Shown here: one piece after another, positions 1 through 8,790 of the stretch
How the letters are laid out: the number at the start of each line of letters is the position of its first letter
Position numbering within the stretch: position 1 is the first letter of the stretch
NCBI RefSeq assembly: GCF_014873915.1
Contig: NZ_JADBEJ010000005.1
Span: 806,001 to 870,000 of the forward strand
Source: Amycolatopsis roodepoortensis
GTDB taxonomy: Bacteria; Actinomycetota; Actinomycetes; Mycobacteriales; Pseudonocardiaceae
Reading direction: 5' to 3'
DNA length: 64,000 nucleotides
Position numbers and translations under genes: made by a program
The notes under the pieces: generated by a model
Databases searched by the model: none
Seen by the model: the letters and a program-made list of their open reading frames with translations, nothing else
Told to the model about the DNA's origin: nothing

Positions 1-232
1 TAGTACGCAGATCGAGTTCAAGGCACTCGTCGATTACCGGGCAGCCGGCACACAGCCGCCTGGCCAGTTCCCTGTCAGGTGGATCGTCCCCGGTCAGTTC
101 CGGTATGTCCGCGCGCTCGAATGCCCAGAAGCACAGGCCGTCCCTTTCGACGACATCCTTCAAGACCGAGTCAGGCACAGAGGCGAACCGGTCTAGCCGG
201 GCGGCGATCGCCGTGTAGTCGAGTTCGCTCAT
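1..232 (-). CDS. WhiB-family iron-sulfur transcriptional regulator (C-terminus cut off by window edge)
   Basis: The 77 codons visible from the ATG at 232 carry the four-cysteine signature of WhiB proteins: C34 in an LCFW motif, then C61, C64 and C70 (C-x26-C-x2-C-x5-C). In this family the cysteines hold a 4Fe-4S cluster and the protein acts with the sigma factor at promoters. The basic C-terminal DNA-contact region lies outside the window, so the target cannot be guessed. The start overlaps the stop of the upstream HTH gene by ATGA, so the two are probably co-translated. WhiB genes paired with small excisionase-like HTH genes occur in actinobacterial mobile elements, but no integrase is visible here. 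The family call is secure and the role is not. Confidence 0.85.
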   Translation of the reverse strand, partial: MSELDYTAIAARLDRFASVPDSVLKDVVERDGLCFWAFERADIPELTGDDPPDRELARRLCAGCPVIDECLELDLRT

Positions 233-423
233 CGCACACCCCCACCGAGGGCTCGCCGCAGCTCTGCAGCCGGAATGACGAGGCGCGAACGGCGCCGCTC
301 GGCCCGCAGTTCACCGATCCGGATGGCGCGATGGATCGAGTTGAGGTCAACGCCGAGAATCCAGGCGGCGTCAGCCGGTGAGTAGAACGCTGGCCCGCCA
401 GCGTCAGGCATTTTCTTCTGCAT
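229..423 (-). CDS. Small excisionase-like helix-turn-helix protein
   Basis: A 64-residue protein with one compact winged HTH of the MerR/excisionase type: a YSPADAAWILGVDLNSIHR recognition region, then a basic wing (RAERRRSRLVIP) and an LRRAL tail. Proteins of this size either bend DNA during excision of integrative elements or act as small repressors. It is upstream of and overlaps the WhiB gene (ATGA), forming a two-gene operon on the minus strand. The 170-base gap to the divergent XRE gene at 595 probably holds both promoters. I see no partner recombinase, so a purely regulatory role is as likely as excision. Confidence 0.65.
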   Translation of the reverse strand: MQKKMPDAGGPAFYSPADAAWILGVDLNSIHRAIRIGELRAERRRSRLVIPAAELRRALGGGVR

Positions 424-594
424 TGAGGTGTCCTTAAAGTCGGAAAGCTGATTTGAGCCTTAAAAGTGCGCTGATTTAGTCGCACAAAGGCGCGAGAATG
501 GTCCGAATGCGCGACGCGGTGTGGATCTCAGCGTCGTTGATTCCGTCAAGCGCTAATGTCGGCGCTGAGGCGGACCACGAAGGAAGAGGAATAG

Positions 595-969
595 GTGTCG
601 GAAGACTGGGCGGCGGTCGCGAAGACCATCAACGAGCGCGTACACGAGCTCGGATGGAAGCAACGCGAACTGGCTGAGCGCTCGCAGGTCTCCCAGGCGA
701 TCGTCCGCGAAATCCAGAACCACACCGTGGAGCGCAAGCGAAGCGACCGGACGCTCGAAGCGCTTGCGGTCGCGCTCGGTTTGCACCCACAGCATCTGCT
801 CGCTGTCCTGCATGGCCGCATCCCGCCAACCCTCGGCCAGCCTCGCGAAGACATGGAAGACGCCGTGTCGGCGCGGCTCGCTGTCATCGAACAGCGGCTG
901 TCGCAGATCACCGAGCACCTCGCCGATCTCACTGAGCTGCTCCGCCGCGATGGGACCTCCCGCGGCTAG
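595..969 (+). CDS. XRE-family helix-turn-helix regulator
   Basis: A 124-residue protein with an N-terminal Cro/C1-type HTH at about residues 8-65 (LGWKQRELAERSQVSQAIV, then a second half ending VALGLHPQHLL). A short helical C-terminal tail (about 85-118, rich in E, L and R) probably dimerises. It is divergent from the excisionase-like/WhiB operon. A short protein with only a DNA-binding domain and dimer helix is likely a repressor of its own or the divergent promoter. The start was taken at GTG 595; no strong Shine-Dalgarno decides it. Confidence 0.7.
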   Translation: MSEDWAAVAKTINERVHELGWKQRELAERSQVSQAIVREIQNHTVERKRSDRTLEALAVALGLHPQHLLAVLHGRIPPTLGQPREDMEDAVSARLAVIEQRLSQITEHLADLTELLRRDGTSRG

Positions 970-1143
970 CGCGAAATCCTGTTTGCGATCGGCCGACTCG
1001 GTCGACCGCCGGTGTTTCTTGTCGTTTCTCATGTCACCAAGAAACGGCATTTCTCCGGGCGGCGGGAGCTGGCAGCGGTTTACATGCCCCGTGTTATTTC
1101 CTGTTATCTCCGCAGTTCAAGGCCGTTGCCGGAGGTGCGCGTC

Positions 1144-2280
1144 ATGAACTCGACAAGCCCTTTGAAGGCCGCTCGGAATGCGCTTGACTGGAGCCAGGAG
1201 AAACTCGCGCGAGCAATCAACGCGCGTGCAGCGGCACACGGATTGCCCGAACGCTCGGTCCCCAGCCGGAAGACGGATATCTCCCGGTGGGAGAACGGCC
1301 ACGTGGTGCCCGAACCGCCGATGCGCGCCGTCCTGCGCGAGATCTACGGCCGAACTGACGACGATCTCGGGTTCCCGACGGGCGACTTCGCCGGCCCCTC
1401 CGGCGATGAACTGGCCGAACGGCTGGTCATCGCCCGCCGCGTGGACGAGCAGACCATCGAACTATTCCGCGACGAGGTCATCAGCGTTCGCCATGCCGAC
1501 CGTCGGTTCGGATCAGCCGCGAGGCTCGAACGGCTCCGCGGACAGATCACCGAGATCGAGGGCCTGCTCAGGCACACCATCCTGCGTCGTGACAGAGCTC
1601 CGCTGGCCGGCGTGCTCGTCGAGGCGTCCACGTTGGCGGGGTGGAACTCTCTCGACATCGGCTCACTCGCACAGGCATGGACGCACTACGAACGCGCGAA
1701 ATACGCGGCAATGGAGTCCGGATCCACCGGGTTGCTTGCTCACGCCACAGCTGAACAGGCATTCGTCCTCATCGACACGGGCAACGTCGATGACGCGCTC
1801 GCCCTGTTCGGGGAGGCGCGTTCGATCGGCGAGCACGCCCCGGAACTACTGCGTGCCTGGCTCGCGGCCGCGGAGGGCGAAGGTCACGCGATCGCTGGTC
1901 ACCGGGACGAAGCACTCCGAGCGTTCGACGAGGCCGACACGCTCCTACCGAACGAAGTCGTCCACCCAGAACTTCCGTTCGTCTTCCTGGGCGGCAGCCA
2001 TCTTGACCGATGGCGCGGCAACGCATTGGTGCACCTCGGCGCACCCGAAGCGATCGAACATCTTGAACGCGTGGTCGATGATTCCCGGTCCACATCCTTC
2101 GTTCGCGCCGGCGCCGCCGTGTATGTGGATCTCGCCTTCGCCTACAGCGCATCGGGTGACCGGGAGGCCGCCCGAACCTACGCACAGCAGGCCCGGCGGA
2201 TCATCTCCCAGGTCGGCTCCGTGCGGCTACGACGTCGGCTGGAACGACTGGTGTTGCCAGGCGACTCAGACCCGGCGTGA
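1144..2280 (+). CDS. XRE-family regulator with TPR-like C-terminal domain
   Basis: The start is the ATG at 1144, preceded by GGAGG at about 1129-1133; the open frame continues further upstream but without this support. The N-terminal 80 residues are an extended XRE HTH (LDWSQEKLARAIN, then ISRWENGHVVPEPP). The remaining 300 residues are helical repeats of the TPR/bacterial transcriptional activator kind (AQAWTHYERAKYAAMESG, HATAEQAFVLIDTGNVDDA). The closing pattern VRLRRRLERLV matches the gene at 2861-4036, so the two are paralogues. Proteins of this design in actinobacteria are often peptide- or metabolite-responsive regulators. The target is unknown. The 3' end overlaps the convergent Nudix gene by 15 bases. 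Confidence 0.75.
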   Translation: MNSTSPLKAARNALDWSQEKLARAINARAAAHGLPERSVPSRKTDISRWENGHVVPEPPMRAVLREIYGRTDDDLGFPTGDFAGPSGDELAERLVIARRVDEQTIELFRDEVISVRHADRRFGSAARLERLRGQITEIEGLLRHTILRRDRAPLAGVLVEASTLAGWNSLDIGSLAQAWTHYERAKYAAMESGSTGLLAHATAEQAFVLIDTGNVDDALALFGEARSIGEHAPELLRAWLAAAEGEGHAIAGHRDEALRAFDEADTLLPNEVVHPELPFVFLGGSHLDRWRGNALVHLGAPEAIEHLERVVDDSRSTSFVRAGAAVYVDLAFAYSASGDREAARTYAQQARRIISQVGSVRLRRRLERLVLPGDSDPA

Positions 2281-2814
2281 GTTGAGGTAGTAGAGCAGGG
2301 ACACCAGCGTGCCAGATCCGAGCAGCTCTTGACGCTGCGCAAGCTCGTTGACCCTCGACAGTGGCACCCACTCCACCCTGCCGACTTCCTCCGTGTCGGT
2401 GGGCTCGCCGATGTGTTCGGCCTCGCGCCACAGGTACACATCGACCGGCGCCGTGACCTGGCCTGGCAGCGGCTCGAAGCTCACCAGATGTTCCGGCTCG
2501 CCGACCGGCTGCCAGCCGGACTCTTCGGCCGCCTCCCGCGCGGCCGTCCCAGCGGAGTCGTCGCCGTCGTCGACCATGCCGCCCAGCAGCTCATAGCCCC
2601 ATTGCTCGGTAGCGAACCGGTAGCGCCACAGCATCAGCGCCTCGTCCTGGTCGTTCACGATCAACGCGATAGCTATCCGCGCGAGGTGCACGACGTGGTA
2701 GTCCCAGCGCTCGCCATTCGGCGCCTCGACGTCCGTCAGCCCGACCTTGACCCACCGGTTGTCGTAGACCAGACGCTCACCGAACGTCTTCCACGACCCA
2801 TGCTCGTCAACCAC
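2266..2814 (-). CDS. Nudix hydrolase
   Basis: A 182-residue protein of the size and layout of ADP-ribose/NDP-sugar pyrophosphatases. It has an N-terminal strand pair, then a Nudix box at about residues 79-101: G-x5-D-x7-REAAEESGW. The first acidic position is Asp where the consensus has Glu; the metal-binding REAAEE core is intact. Nudix enzymes cleave nucleoside diphosphates linked to another moiety and need Mg2+ or Mn2+. It lies between two XRE/TPR regulators, converging with the first by a 15-base overlap. The substrate cannot be read from sequence. Confidence 0.8.
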   Translation of the reverse strand: MVDEHGSWKTFGERLVYDNRWVKVGLTDVEAPNGERWDYHVVHLARIAIALIVNDQDEALMLWRYRFATEQWGYELLGGMVDDGDDSAGTAAREAAEESGWQPVGEPEHLVSFEPLPGQVTAPVDVYLWREAEHIGEPTDTEEVGRVEWVPLSRVNELAQRQELLGSGTLVSLLYYLNSRRV

Positions 2815-2860
2815 GCCGCGAGCCTACGGGCTGACAGTTGCCCGCAGTACCACCTCCCGC

Positions 2861-4036
2861 TCAGTCTTCGCGCCCCGAAGCGATGACCTGGGCAATTCGA
2901 CGTTGCTGCCGCACAGACCCGATTTCGACCGCAAGGGCACGAGCACGAGCTGCGTGCGCTCGGCCTTCTTCGTGCTCGCCCATCGCGACGAATGCCGTCG
3001 CGAGGTCCACTCGCAACGCTGCCTCGGCGCGCGTGAACGTCGGATCGAGACGGCTGAGCGCTGTCGAAAGCACGCTTACTGCCTCCGGCTCACCGATCCG
3101 AGCGAGCGCGTGCCCGCGCCACCTCGCGAGATGAACAGGGTCAAGCACCACGTAGGGACCGTCTACCGCGGACACGTCGGTCGGCAGAAGAGCTGCGGCA
3201 CGATCAAAGGCCAGCAGACTCGCTGAACGCTGCCCGTCTGCCGCAAGAGCTTCGCCGTGCGCGGCAGCGAGCCACGCTCGAAGGAGGCGACCGGCGAGGT
3301 GTCGGGCCTGACGCTCGGCAGCGCACAACAGGTCGACCGCCGATCCAGTCTCTCCGACGTCGATCAGCACAAAGGCCTGTTCAGCGAGACAGTGCACTTC
3401 AAATGCCTCGTCACCGGACTCGCGAGCAGCCGCCTTGGCATTCTCGTAGAACTGCCAGGAGTCGTGAACGTAACCCATATCGAGCCTCTGCCAACCGGCG
3501 AGCGTGCCAAACTCCGCAAGGAGCGCGGCAAGTCGGCCACGAACCTCCGAAGTGAGGCTGTGGGAACGCAAGCGCGCGATTTGCCGGATTTTGGTAGCCA
3601 CCTCTTCGTGAGCCGTTGAAGCACCCAGCTCCCGATCGAGGCGCCGGACCGAGGACAACTGGCTGTGAAGCAGGGTCAACACGTCCGCGTTCACACGGCG
3701 AGCAGCGCTAAGCCGCTGCCGGAGCTCCACATCCGGGTCTTCGGTGGAACTGCGAACGGCGTCAGGTGCCGACAGCAACTCGCCGATCCCAAGACCGAGC
3801 ATCCGTTCGAGCAGGCGCGCGGTAGCCGGACGCGGGCGTCCGACCGGTGATCCGTCCGGCTTGCGTCCCGAGATCAAGCGCTGCAGGTGCCGCACGCTGA
3901 GCGTGCCAGGCTCACCGAACCTGCGCGCGAACCGCTCGGCATCCTCGACGAACTCGGCGAGGGTCTGATTTCGCTCCCGGAGCTTCATCTCCAGAACTGT
4001 TCGCGGCAGGTCGTCGGTGCCGCCGCCAGCCGTCAT
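2861..4036 (-). CDS. HTH/TPR regulator, paralogue of the gene at 1144
   Basis: A 391-residue protein starting at ATG 4036 behind a clear GGGAGG six bases upstream. Residues about 14-85 form an XRE-like HTH (LSVRHLQRLISGRKPDG). The rest is helical repeat with the same landmarks as the 1144 gene: LAEFGTLAGWQRLDMGYVHD, LAEQAFVLIDVGETGSAV, LLRAWLAAAHGEA and a VRQQRRIAQVI ending. The repeats probably sense a ligand or partner protein. Divergent promoters should lie in the AT-richer 4040-4180 gap shared with the gene at 4183. Regulatory role by family; target unknown. Confidence 0.75.
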   Translation of the reverse strand: MTAGGGTDDLPRTVLEMKLRERNQTLAEFVEDAERFARRFGEPGTLSVRHLQRLISGRKPDGSPVGRPRPATARLLERMLGLGIGELLSAPDAVRSSTEDPDVELRQRLSAARRVNADVLTLLHSQLSSVRRLDRELGASTAHEEVATKIRQIARLRSHSLTSEVRGRLAALLAEFGTLAGWQRLDMGYVHDSWQFYENAKAAARESGDEAFEVHCLAEQAFVLIDVGETGSAVDLLCAAERQARHLAGRLLRAWLAAAHGEALAADGQRSASLLAFDRAAALLPTDVSAVDGPYVVLDPVHLARWRGHALARIGEPEAVSVLSTALSRLDPTFTRAEAALRVDLATAFVAMGEHEEGRAHAARARALAVEIGSVRQQRRIAQVIASGRED

Positions 4037-4182
4037 CGTGCCCTCCCGGTATTCATGCTGCCCGCTAGATGTCCTAGCTATGTCGTCCGCGCGTCCTATC
4101 GCCTAAATGAGCGCATAAGGCAGGCTGATTTCAGATCTTACAGCCCGTTGTGGCTGGTCAGCCTGTAGGTAGCGGAGGACTC

Positions 4183-4614
4183 ATGCGCGATGTGCTGCGG
4201 CCAGGTGTGGCCGCTGGGATATACGTCACCTGGCACAGGAGCGAGATCGACGGCCTCGATCACGCCGTAACCGACGAAGAGTTCGCGCGCGGCAGGGATG
4301 ACGACCTCGGACGATACGAGGGACTCTGCGGTCACGCCGTGCTGCCCTTCTCGATGCTCGTTCCACCTGGGCGACCATGTGGCCGCTGCAAGGCGTACCT
4401 GTCAGCTCGGTCGACGCTATCCACCGTCGACCAGCGCCTCCGCACGCCTCAGCACCGCAAGCCGTCGCGCTTGCGCCGGCTCTTCAAACCTTCTTCTGGC
4501 TCCGATGCTCAGAGACCGTGTGCACGGCATTTGCTGAGCGCTGCTCGAACCCGCGGGCTTCCGACTTTGAGCGCCGCTTTCTGCACTGCCGAGCTAACCC
4601 GCGGCAAGTCATGA
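4183..4614 (+). CDS. Hypothetical protein with a CGH...CGRC metal-site-like motif
   Basis: The start is ATG 4183 behind GGAGGA (4174-4179). The first 80 residues are well ordered and acidic, including AVTDEEFARGRDDD and a cysteine/histidine motif, LCGHAVLPFSMLVPPGRPC followed by GRC. This looks like a treble-clef or zinc-ribbon half-site (C-x-H-x15-C-x2-C). The C-terminal half is basic and low in predicted order. It overlaps the next gene by ATGA, so the two form an operon. I recall similar short proteins beside winged-helix regulators in actinobacteria, but know no function for them. Confidence 0.6.
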   Translation: MRDVLRPGVAAGIYVTWHRSEIDGLDHAVTDEEFARGRDDDLGRYEGLCGHAVLPFSMLVPPGRPCGRCKAYLSARSTLSTVDQRLRTPQHRKPSRLRRLFKPSSGSDAQRPCARHLLSAARTRGLPTLSAAFCTAELTRGKS

Positions 4615-4967
4615 CATCGCCAACCGACGCCTCGATCCCCGTCTTCCAGCTTGAACTTGACCCACTTCTGCTCCTGCCGATCCGGCTGTTCGTGCTGTGT
4701 CTTCTCACTGACGTCAGGTGGCAGGAAGAGGGCGCTCTTTCGACGCGCCTTCGCGTCAGCTCACGAGTCCTCACCGCTCATACCGACCGGCTGCTCGCGG
4801 CCGGGTACCTAGCTCGACACGAAGGGCATCGAAGCCTGCTACGTCTCACCGAACTTGGCTTCGAGCGACTTACCAGTCACGTGACCGCGTTCCAGCGAGT
4901 CGCTAGCCGAGCCGTAGATCTCGTCGCGACGCAGCGCGCCGGCCCAGTCCACGGATGTGACACCTGA
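4611..4967 (+). CDS. Winged-helix (MarR/ArsR-like) regulator
   Basis: A 118-residue protein translated from ATG 4611, overlapping the previous stop (ATGA). It has the single winged-helix layout of small MarR/PadR-like regulators: a helix with LLPIRLFVLCLL, a recognition segment LSTRLRVSSRVLTAHTDRL, and a wing with GYLARHEGHRSLLRLTELG. A short C-terminal helix probably dimerises. Partnership with the upstream zinc-motif protein suggests a shared signal, but nothing shows which. Confidence 0.7.
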   Translation: MTSPTDASIPVFQLELDPLLLLPIRLFVLCLLTDVRWQEEGALSTRLRVSSRVLTAHTDRLLAAGYLARHEGHRSLLRLTELGFERLTSHVTAFQRVASRAVDLVATQRAGPVHGCDT

Positions 4968-5179
4968 TCGCCGTCTCCCAAAGGCTCGCCTCCAACGGCG
5001 ATTCGTGACGGGCGTGACGGGCCCAAAGCCAGCCGACCCAACCGTCACACGAAGCGTTCCCCCAGTTCAGGGCCGCCTTCATGTGTCACAACACCTGCGA
5101 CGGCACGTGTCTCACGAGACGGCCGTTCTATCCCCGTTTCCAGCACGGCGTTTGCCACTACACCCCTGAGCAGGAACTG

Positions 5180-6073
5180 GTGAAATCGAAGAAGACGCCC
5201 CAGCTGTCTACCGCAAAACAGAGGGAGCTCGGCGCCGAGCTGCGACGAATCCGCATGCGCGCCGGCTATCTCGCAACTGACATGAGCCGCATGCTCGGCT
5301 GGCCCGCCTCCACCATCTCTCGCCTAGAGAGCGGTCTACGCAACTACCAAGCCGGGGACATCGCCATCTACCTCGCCCGAGCGAAGGCAACCCCTCGCGA
5401 ACTCGATGACCTCGTAGCCCTGGACCGCCACCCCGACGACGGCTACCAGGTCAGAAGTCACCCCGTGGGCTTCTCCGACGACCTCCCGCTCATCTCCGTG
5501 CTCGACACTGGCAGCGAGTCCGTTACGGTCTACGACCCTGTAGACATTCCGCGACAGCTCCAGATCGAGCCCTACATCCGCCAGTCCCTCACCAGAAACG
5601 GTCCTGCTCTGGATGCAGCAGTGCATGCGCGACTCGCCAACCAGCTCACATCCCTCCGGGTGTCGGCTCGTCTCACTTTCTACCTTTGCGAAACCGCGCT
5701 GCTCGCGATTCCTGAAGGTCTGGCCGTCAAGCACGAACAGGTGCTACATCTGCTGATCACATCGTCGCTGCCTCGTCGTCACATCCATCTCGTCCCCGCT
5801 GACTCAGTCGTGACCGATGTTCACACAGGGTTCACCCTCTACCGACACGACCAACACCGTCCGGTCGTCCACCACCAACAGCCCACCACAAGCCTCTTCC
5901 TAGAAAACGCCCACGACATCGCCTACTACGAAGGCCAGCTCGAACACGCCGCTGGCCAGGCGCTCAGCACCCAACAAACCCGCGACTGGCTCACCAGCTA
6001 CCTAGCTGAGCTCGAGTCAAGGCTTGACCACCAGTCAGCCAACCCCGAGACCACTGAGCCATTGGGGGCCTAG
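5180..6073 (+). CDS. XRE-family regulator with DUF5753 ligand-binding-like domain
   Basis: An HTH at about residues 10-70 (ELRRIRMRAGYLATDMSRM, ISRLESGLRNYQAGDIA) is followed by a domain of about 200 residues typical of DUF5753 proteins (IPRQLQIEPYIRQSL, VLHLLITSSLPRRHIHLVP, SLFLENAHDIAYYEGQLEH). These are the abundant actinobacterial helix-turn-helix proteins that often pair with small DUF397 partners; no such partner is visible. The start is uncertain: GTG 5180 gives a standard N-terminus, whereas ATG 5081 would add a cysteine-rich leader unusual for the family. Confidence 0.75.
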   Translation: MKSKKTPQLSTAKQRELGAELRRIRMRAGYLATDMSRMLGWPASTISRLESGLRNYQAGDIAIYLARAKATPRELDDLVALDRHPDDGYQVRSHPVGFSDDLPLISVLDTGSESVTVYDPVDIPRQLQIEPYIRQSLTRNGPALDAAVHARLANQLTSLRVSARLTFYLCETALLAIPEGLAVKHEQVLHLLITSSLPRRHIHLVPADSVVTDVHTGFTLYRHDQHRPVVHHQQPTTSLFLENAHDIAYYEGQLEHAAGQALSTQQTRDWLTSYLAELESRLDHQSANPETTEPLGA

Positions 6074-6611
6074 CCCCGCCTGGGATTGCGTCCTCGAAGC
6101 CAGCTGCTGCTACCTCCACCTGCGACACTGTCGCCTATTGATTCCGCTCGACATACCCGAGGCGATCGAGCACATCCCATGAGGGCACCAGATGGAGCGA
6201 CGATCGGCAGGGTGATCGTAAAGAGCGGCTAGCACTACCGACTGCGACCGAGAACCTGACGGGATCGGCGAACAGTGGGCTTCAGCGGCACGTGCACCAC
6301 CACCAGTGGGACGGTGACGACCGCAGCTGTTCCGGTAGCGGCCGGTTGGAATATCGCCACGCCCTTGGTCTCGCCGTACACGGAACACACGCCTAACATT
6401 CGAACAGTCGTGCGATTAATGCACGCACGACCGACGACCCGGCACGAGCTCCTAAAGTACCTGGTGAGACATGGACAGTGTGAGCGAGTTCGAGACCGGC
6501 CTTTCCAACGCGTTGCACTCGCGACCTGCACCAATCCTAACGGGCGGAACCACAACCGAAGCCGAAATCAGGGCCTGCAGTACCCGACCGCAGCGGACTG
6601 ATGAGTGCTGG
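6074..6611. other. Intergenic region without a supported gene
   Basis: Open frames here on both strands are short, overlap each other and show no domain or ribosome site. Nothing was recognised between the DUF5753 regulator and the ArsR-like gene. Confidence 0.5.
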
Positions 6612-6890
6612 CTAGGCTCCTTGCCATTGCCTGACCGCATCGATGACGGCCCACAGGCTGCTGTCGGTGCGCTGGTAGTAGATCCGACGCTGCTCCTTGC
6701 TGTCGGACACGGTGAGCATGCCGAGGGTCACCAATCGGCTCAGCTCCGCGCCTGCCGCGCTCTGAGAGATCACCTCGTCCGGTGGCTCGGATTGGTAGAA
6801 CCGCGGTTTCGGGTAGGTGAGGATCCAGAGCGCGAGCCGGAGCCGACAAGAGCGGCCGAAAAGCAGATGGCCGAGTTCGTCGGTGTCCAA
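6612..6890 (-). CDS. ArsR-like winged-helix regulator
   Basis: A 92-residue protein from a TTG start at 6890, with AAGGAG about seven bases upstream. The order of elements fits a small winged helix: helix 1 (LRLALWILTYPKPRFYQSE), recognition helix (AAGAELSRLVTLGML), wing (SKEQRRIYYQRTDS) and dimer helix (LWAVIDAVRQW). No metal-binding cysteines of the ArsR type are present, so it senses something else or nothing. It is divergent from the unknown gene at 7020. The shared promoter region holds a tandem GATAGTTGA-type repeat, a likely operator. Confidence 0.75.
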   Translation of the reverse strand: MDTDELGHLLFGRSCRLRLALWILTYPKPRFYQSEPPDEVISQSAAGAELSRLVTLGMLTVSDSKEQRRIYYQRTDSSLWAVIDAVRQWQGA

Positions 6891-6922
6891 GATCGCTCCT
6901 TGGATGTAGTATTCATCTTCAA

Positions 6923-6938
6923 GATAGTTGATAGTTGA
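6923..6938. promoter_or_regulatory. Tandem TAGTTGA repeat in the divergent ArsR-like promoter region
   Basis: GATAGTTGATAGTTGA is a head-to-tail pair of TAGTTGA units between the start at 6890 (minus) and the start at 7020 (plus), in an AT-rich patch. Position and repetition suggest an operator for the adjacent winged-helix protein. The same half-site reappears as an inverted repeat at 18124-18149. Confidence 0.4.
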
Positions 6939-7019
6939 GTTACGTCAATCCTGTGACCTGGCGAAACTCGAACGAGTCGATCAAGCAGTTCAAGGAACGT
7001 GCTAGGTAAGGAGGTCGGT

Positions 7020-7676
7020 GTGGACGCAGCGGTCAGCTCCGGCCTTCCACCGCGTTTAGGCTCAGAGGGGCTATGTACCCGCCTCCCCGGCCACGGCCCC
7101 GTTGCCTTCGCCCTGTACCGGTTGGACGTTGACGAACACGGACGTCGCCAGAGTGAGGGCGTCTGTGACCTGACTGACCTCTCCGCCCTGGACGCTTTGC
7201 TCACGTTGCCGGAGGGCGCGGCCGTGGCACGCCAGGCGGTATCCGCCCGAGTGCAACGCATTGTCGAGCGGCTACCGCAGGCAATAGTGTCGCGGGATTC
7301 GCAGCACCTGTGCCGGCTCGCGCGGACACCCGTGACCGTCGACTGCGTCAGTGTGACCGTCCAACGATCGTGGTCCGCAGCTTTGCATCGCGTGCTCGAG
7401 TTCAGCCAGTACGCCGAGCGGGTACTGGTCTGTCGGTCGAGCCCCGACACCGAGCAGGTCCTCGAGGCATCTTACTGGGGGGTCGGGATCACGGTTCCGA
7501 CCAACGCGGGCTGGGATTGGCTCATCGAGCCGGCCGCGTTTGTGGTGAAACACCATTCGGCGGCACGCTGGGAGTTCGCTGAGCAGATTTACGGTCTACA
7601 TCTGTCACAGCCGAACGAACCTGCGTCGCTCAGCTCGGCAGCTTCGCCCAGCGGATCAAGGCTTCCGGCGGCTTGA
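7020..7676 (+). CDS. Hypothetical protein divergent from the ArsR-like regulator
   Basis: GTG 7020 lies five bases after AAGGAGG (7008-7014), a strong ribosome site, so this start is preferred over the upstream ATG at 6999. The 218-residue product has an N-terminal alpha/beta-like region (GHGPVAFALYRLDVDEHGR), a central helical part, and an aromatic-rich C-terminal region (YWGVGITVPTNAGWDWLIE, HHSAARWEFAEQIYGL). I do not recognise the family. Its last 47 bases overlap the convergent TGT-like gene. Its pairing with a dedicated regulator suggests an inducible function. Confidence 0.6.
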   Translation: MDAAVSSGLPPRLGSEGLCTRLPGHGPVAFALYRLDVDEHGRRQSEGVCDLTDLSALDALLTLPEGAAVARQAVSARVQRIVERLPQAIVSRDSQHLCRLARTPVTVDCVSVTVQRSWSAALHRVLEFSQYAERVLVCRSSPDTEQVLEASYWGVGITVPTNAGWDWLIEPAAFVVKHHSAARWEFAEQIYGLHLSQPNEPASLSSAASPSGSRLPAA

Positions 7677-8790
7677 ACGCCTTCGGGTTTCCCAGCTGGT
7701 TGTTGAGGAGTTCGTGGTGGTCGACTGCCACCTGGCAACGCTTCTTCCACCATCCAGCCCGATCGGCCCGCAGCGGCAAGTCCCGATGCAGAGTAAGCAT
7801 GAGATCACTCCAAACTGCGATGTTGTGCGAACGGGCTTCGAGCTTGTCCTCTTTCGGGTCCAGCAGGCGAGTGAGTCTCTGCCCTTGACAGACCGTGCAG
7901 GAACACGACGGCGGCGTCGAGTTGGCGAACTTCTTCAAAAGTGTTGTGGTCCAGATGAATCGCAACAGTTCGCTGACCAGCACGCTCGGAGGTACGGGGC
8001 CGTCACTCGGCCCGGACTGTGCCTTCTCCTCGGGTGGAACGAGGTGTCGACGCGTGCCGGTGAGCCCGATCGCGCCGGCGAAGGCACCGTGACAGAGTCC
8101 GTCGATGGCGGACAGGTCGGTGGACAGCCTCATCAGGTGGGGTACCTCCGCTTCAAGCCGGCGAAGGTTTCCGGGTGCGTCTTTGAACTGGGCGAGAGGG
8201 TCGAACTGGCCGCCGAGCCGGAGCGCGATCGGCTTGCCCACCATCCGCAGAATAGCGATGAACTGGTCGATGAAGGTGTCGTTGATCCACGCGACAGCGA
8301 CGGCCGCGACGTAAATAGCGTCGTCTCGCTGCAGCGCCGCGACCCGGCGGGCCTGCGCCTTGAGACTGGCGGAATCGCCCGCCGCGACGTACAAGGACGG
8401 CGTAGTCGCCACCGTCGCCCCCCGCGCGAGCTGATCGTCCAAGGCGGCCTCCAGCCCATCACCGAGCGTCTCCGGCAGCCCGAACGGTTCCTCTGGCGTC
8501 GCGGTCCGCTTGCAATACGCTTCCAGATCCGGGACAAGAATCAGATCGTCGAAGCCGGCATCCCGATAGTCGGCGATCTTGAGCGCCGCGTTGCTACCAC
8601 CGACCCAGACACCACCCCAGGTAGGATCGACGGCTCCCAGCACCGGCAGGAGTTCGCGTGTTCCGGCCGCAGTGAGCAGCCGATCGGCCAGAAGGCCGAC
8701 GCGCCCTCGTGGCCGAAGTCGCTCGATATCCCTGATCGCGGCATTCAGTTTGCCGTTCTCACGCGGTCCGGTGTGATCGTCGTCAACCAC
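7630..8790 (-). CDS. TGT-like (tRNA-guanine/7-deazaguanine transglycosylase-like) protein paired with ImmA
   Basis: A 386-residue protein whose C-terminal third carries CSCTVC (C296, C298, C301) followed after 20 residues by H322 in SHNIAVWSDLM. This C-x-C-x2-C-xn-H pattern, with HN and then an aromatic before LM, is the zinc site of tRNA-guanine transglycosylases and of the DNA-acting DpdA relatives. The preceding region alternates beta strands and helices as expected for a TIM barrel (WGGVWVGGSNAAL, DLILVPDLEAY, PIALRLGGQFDPL, IGLTGTRRHL). I cannot assign the catalytic aspartates with confidence. Its start overlaps the XRE-ImmA gene by 8 bases, so the two form one operon. No queuosine or preQ0 genes are nearby, so an ordinary housekeeping TGT is unlikely. 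Zinc motif: seen. Enzyme activity: inference. Confidence 0.5.
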   Translation of the reverse strand: MVDDDHTGPRENGKLNAAIRDIERLRPRGRVGLLADRLLTAAGTRELLPVLGAVDPTWGGVWVGGSNAALKIADYRDAGFDDLILVPDLEAYCKRTATPEEPFGLPETLGDGLEAALDDQLARGATVATTPSLYVAAGDSASLKAQARRVAALQRDDAIYVAAVAVAWINDTFIDQFIAILRMVGKPIALRLGGQFDPLAQFKDAPGNLRRLEAEVPHLMRLSTDLSAIDGLCHGAFAGAIGLTGTRRHLVPPEEKAQSGPSDGPVPPSVLVSELLRFIWTTTLLKKFANSTPPSCSCTVCQGQRLTRLLDPKEDKLEARSHNIAVWSDLMLTLHRDLPLRADRAGWWKKRCQVAVDHHELLNNQLGNPKAFKPPEALIRWAKLPS

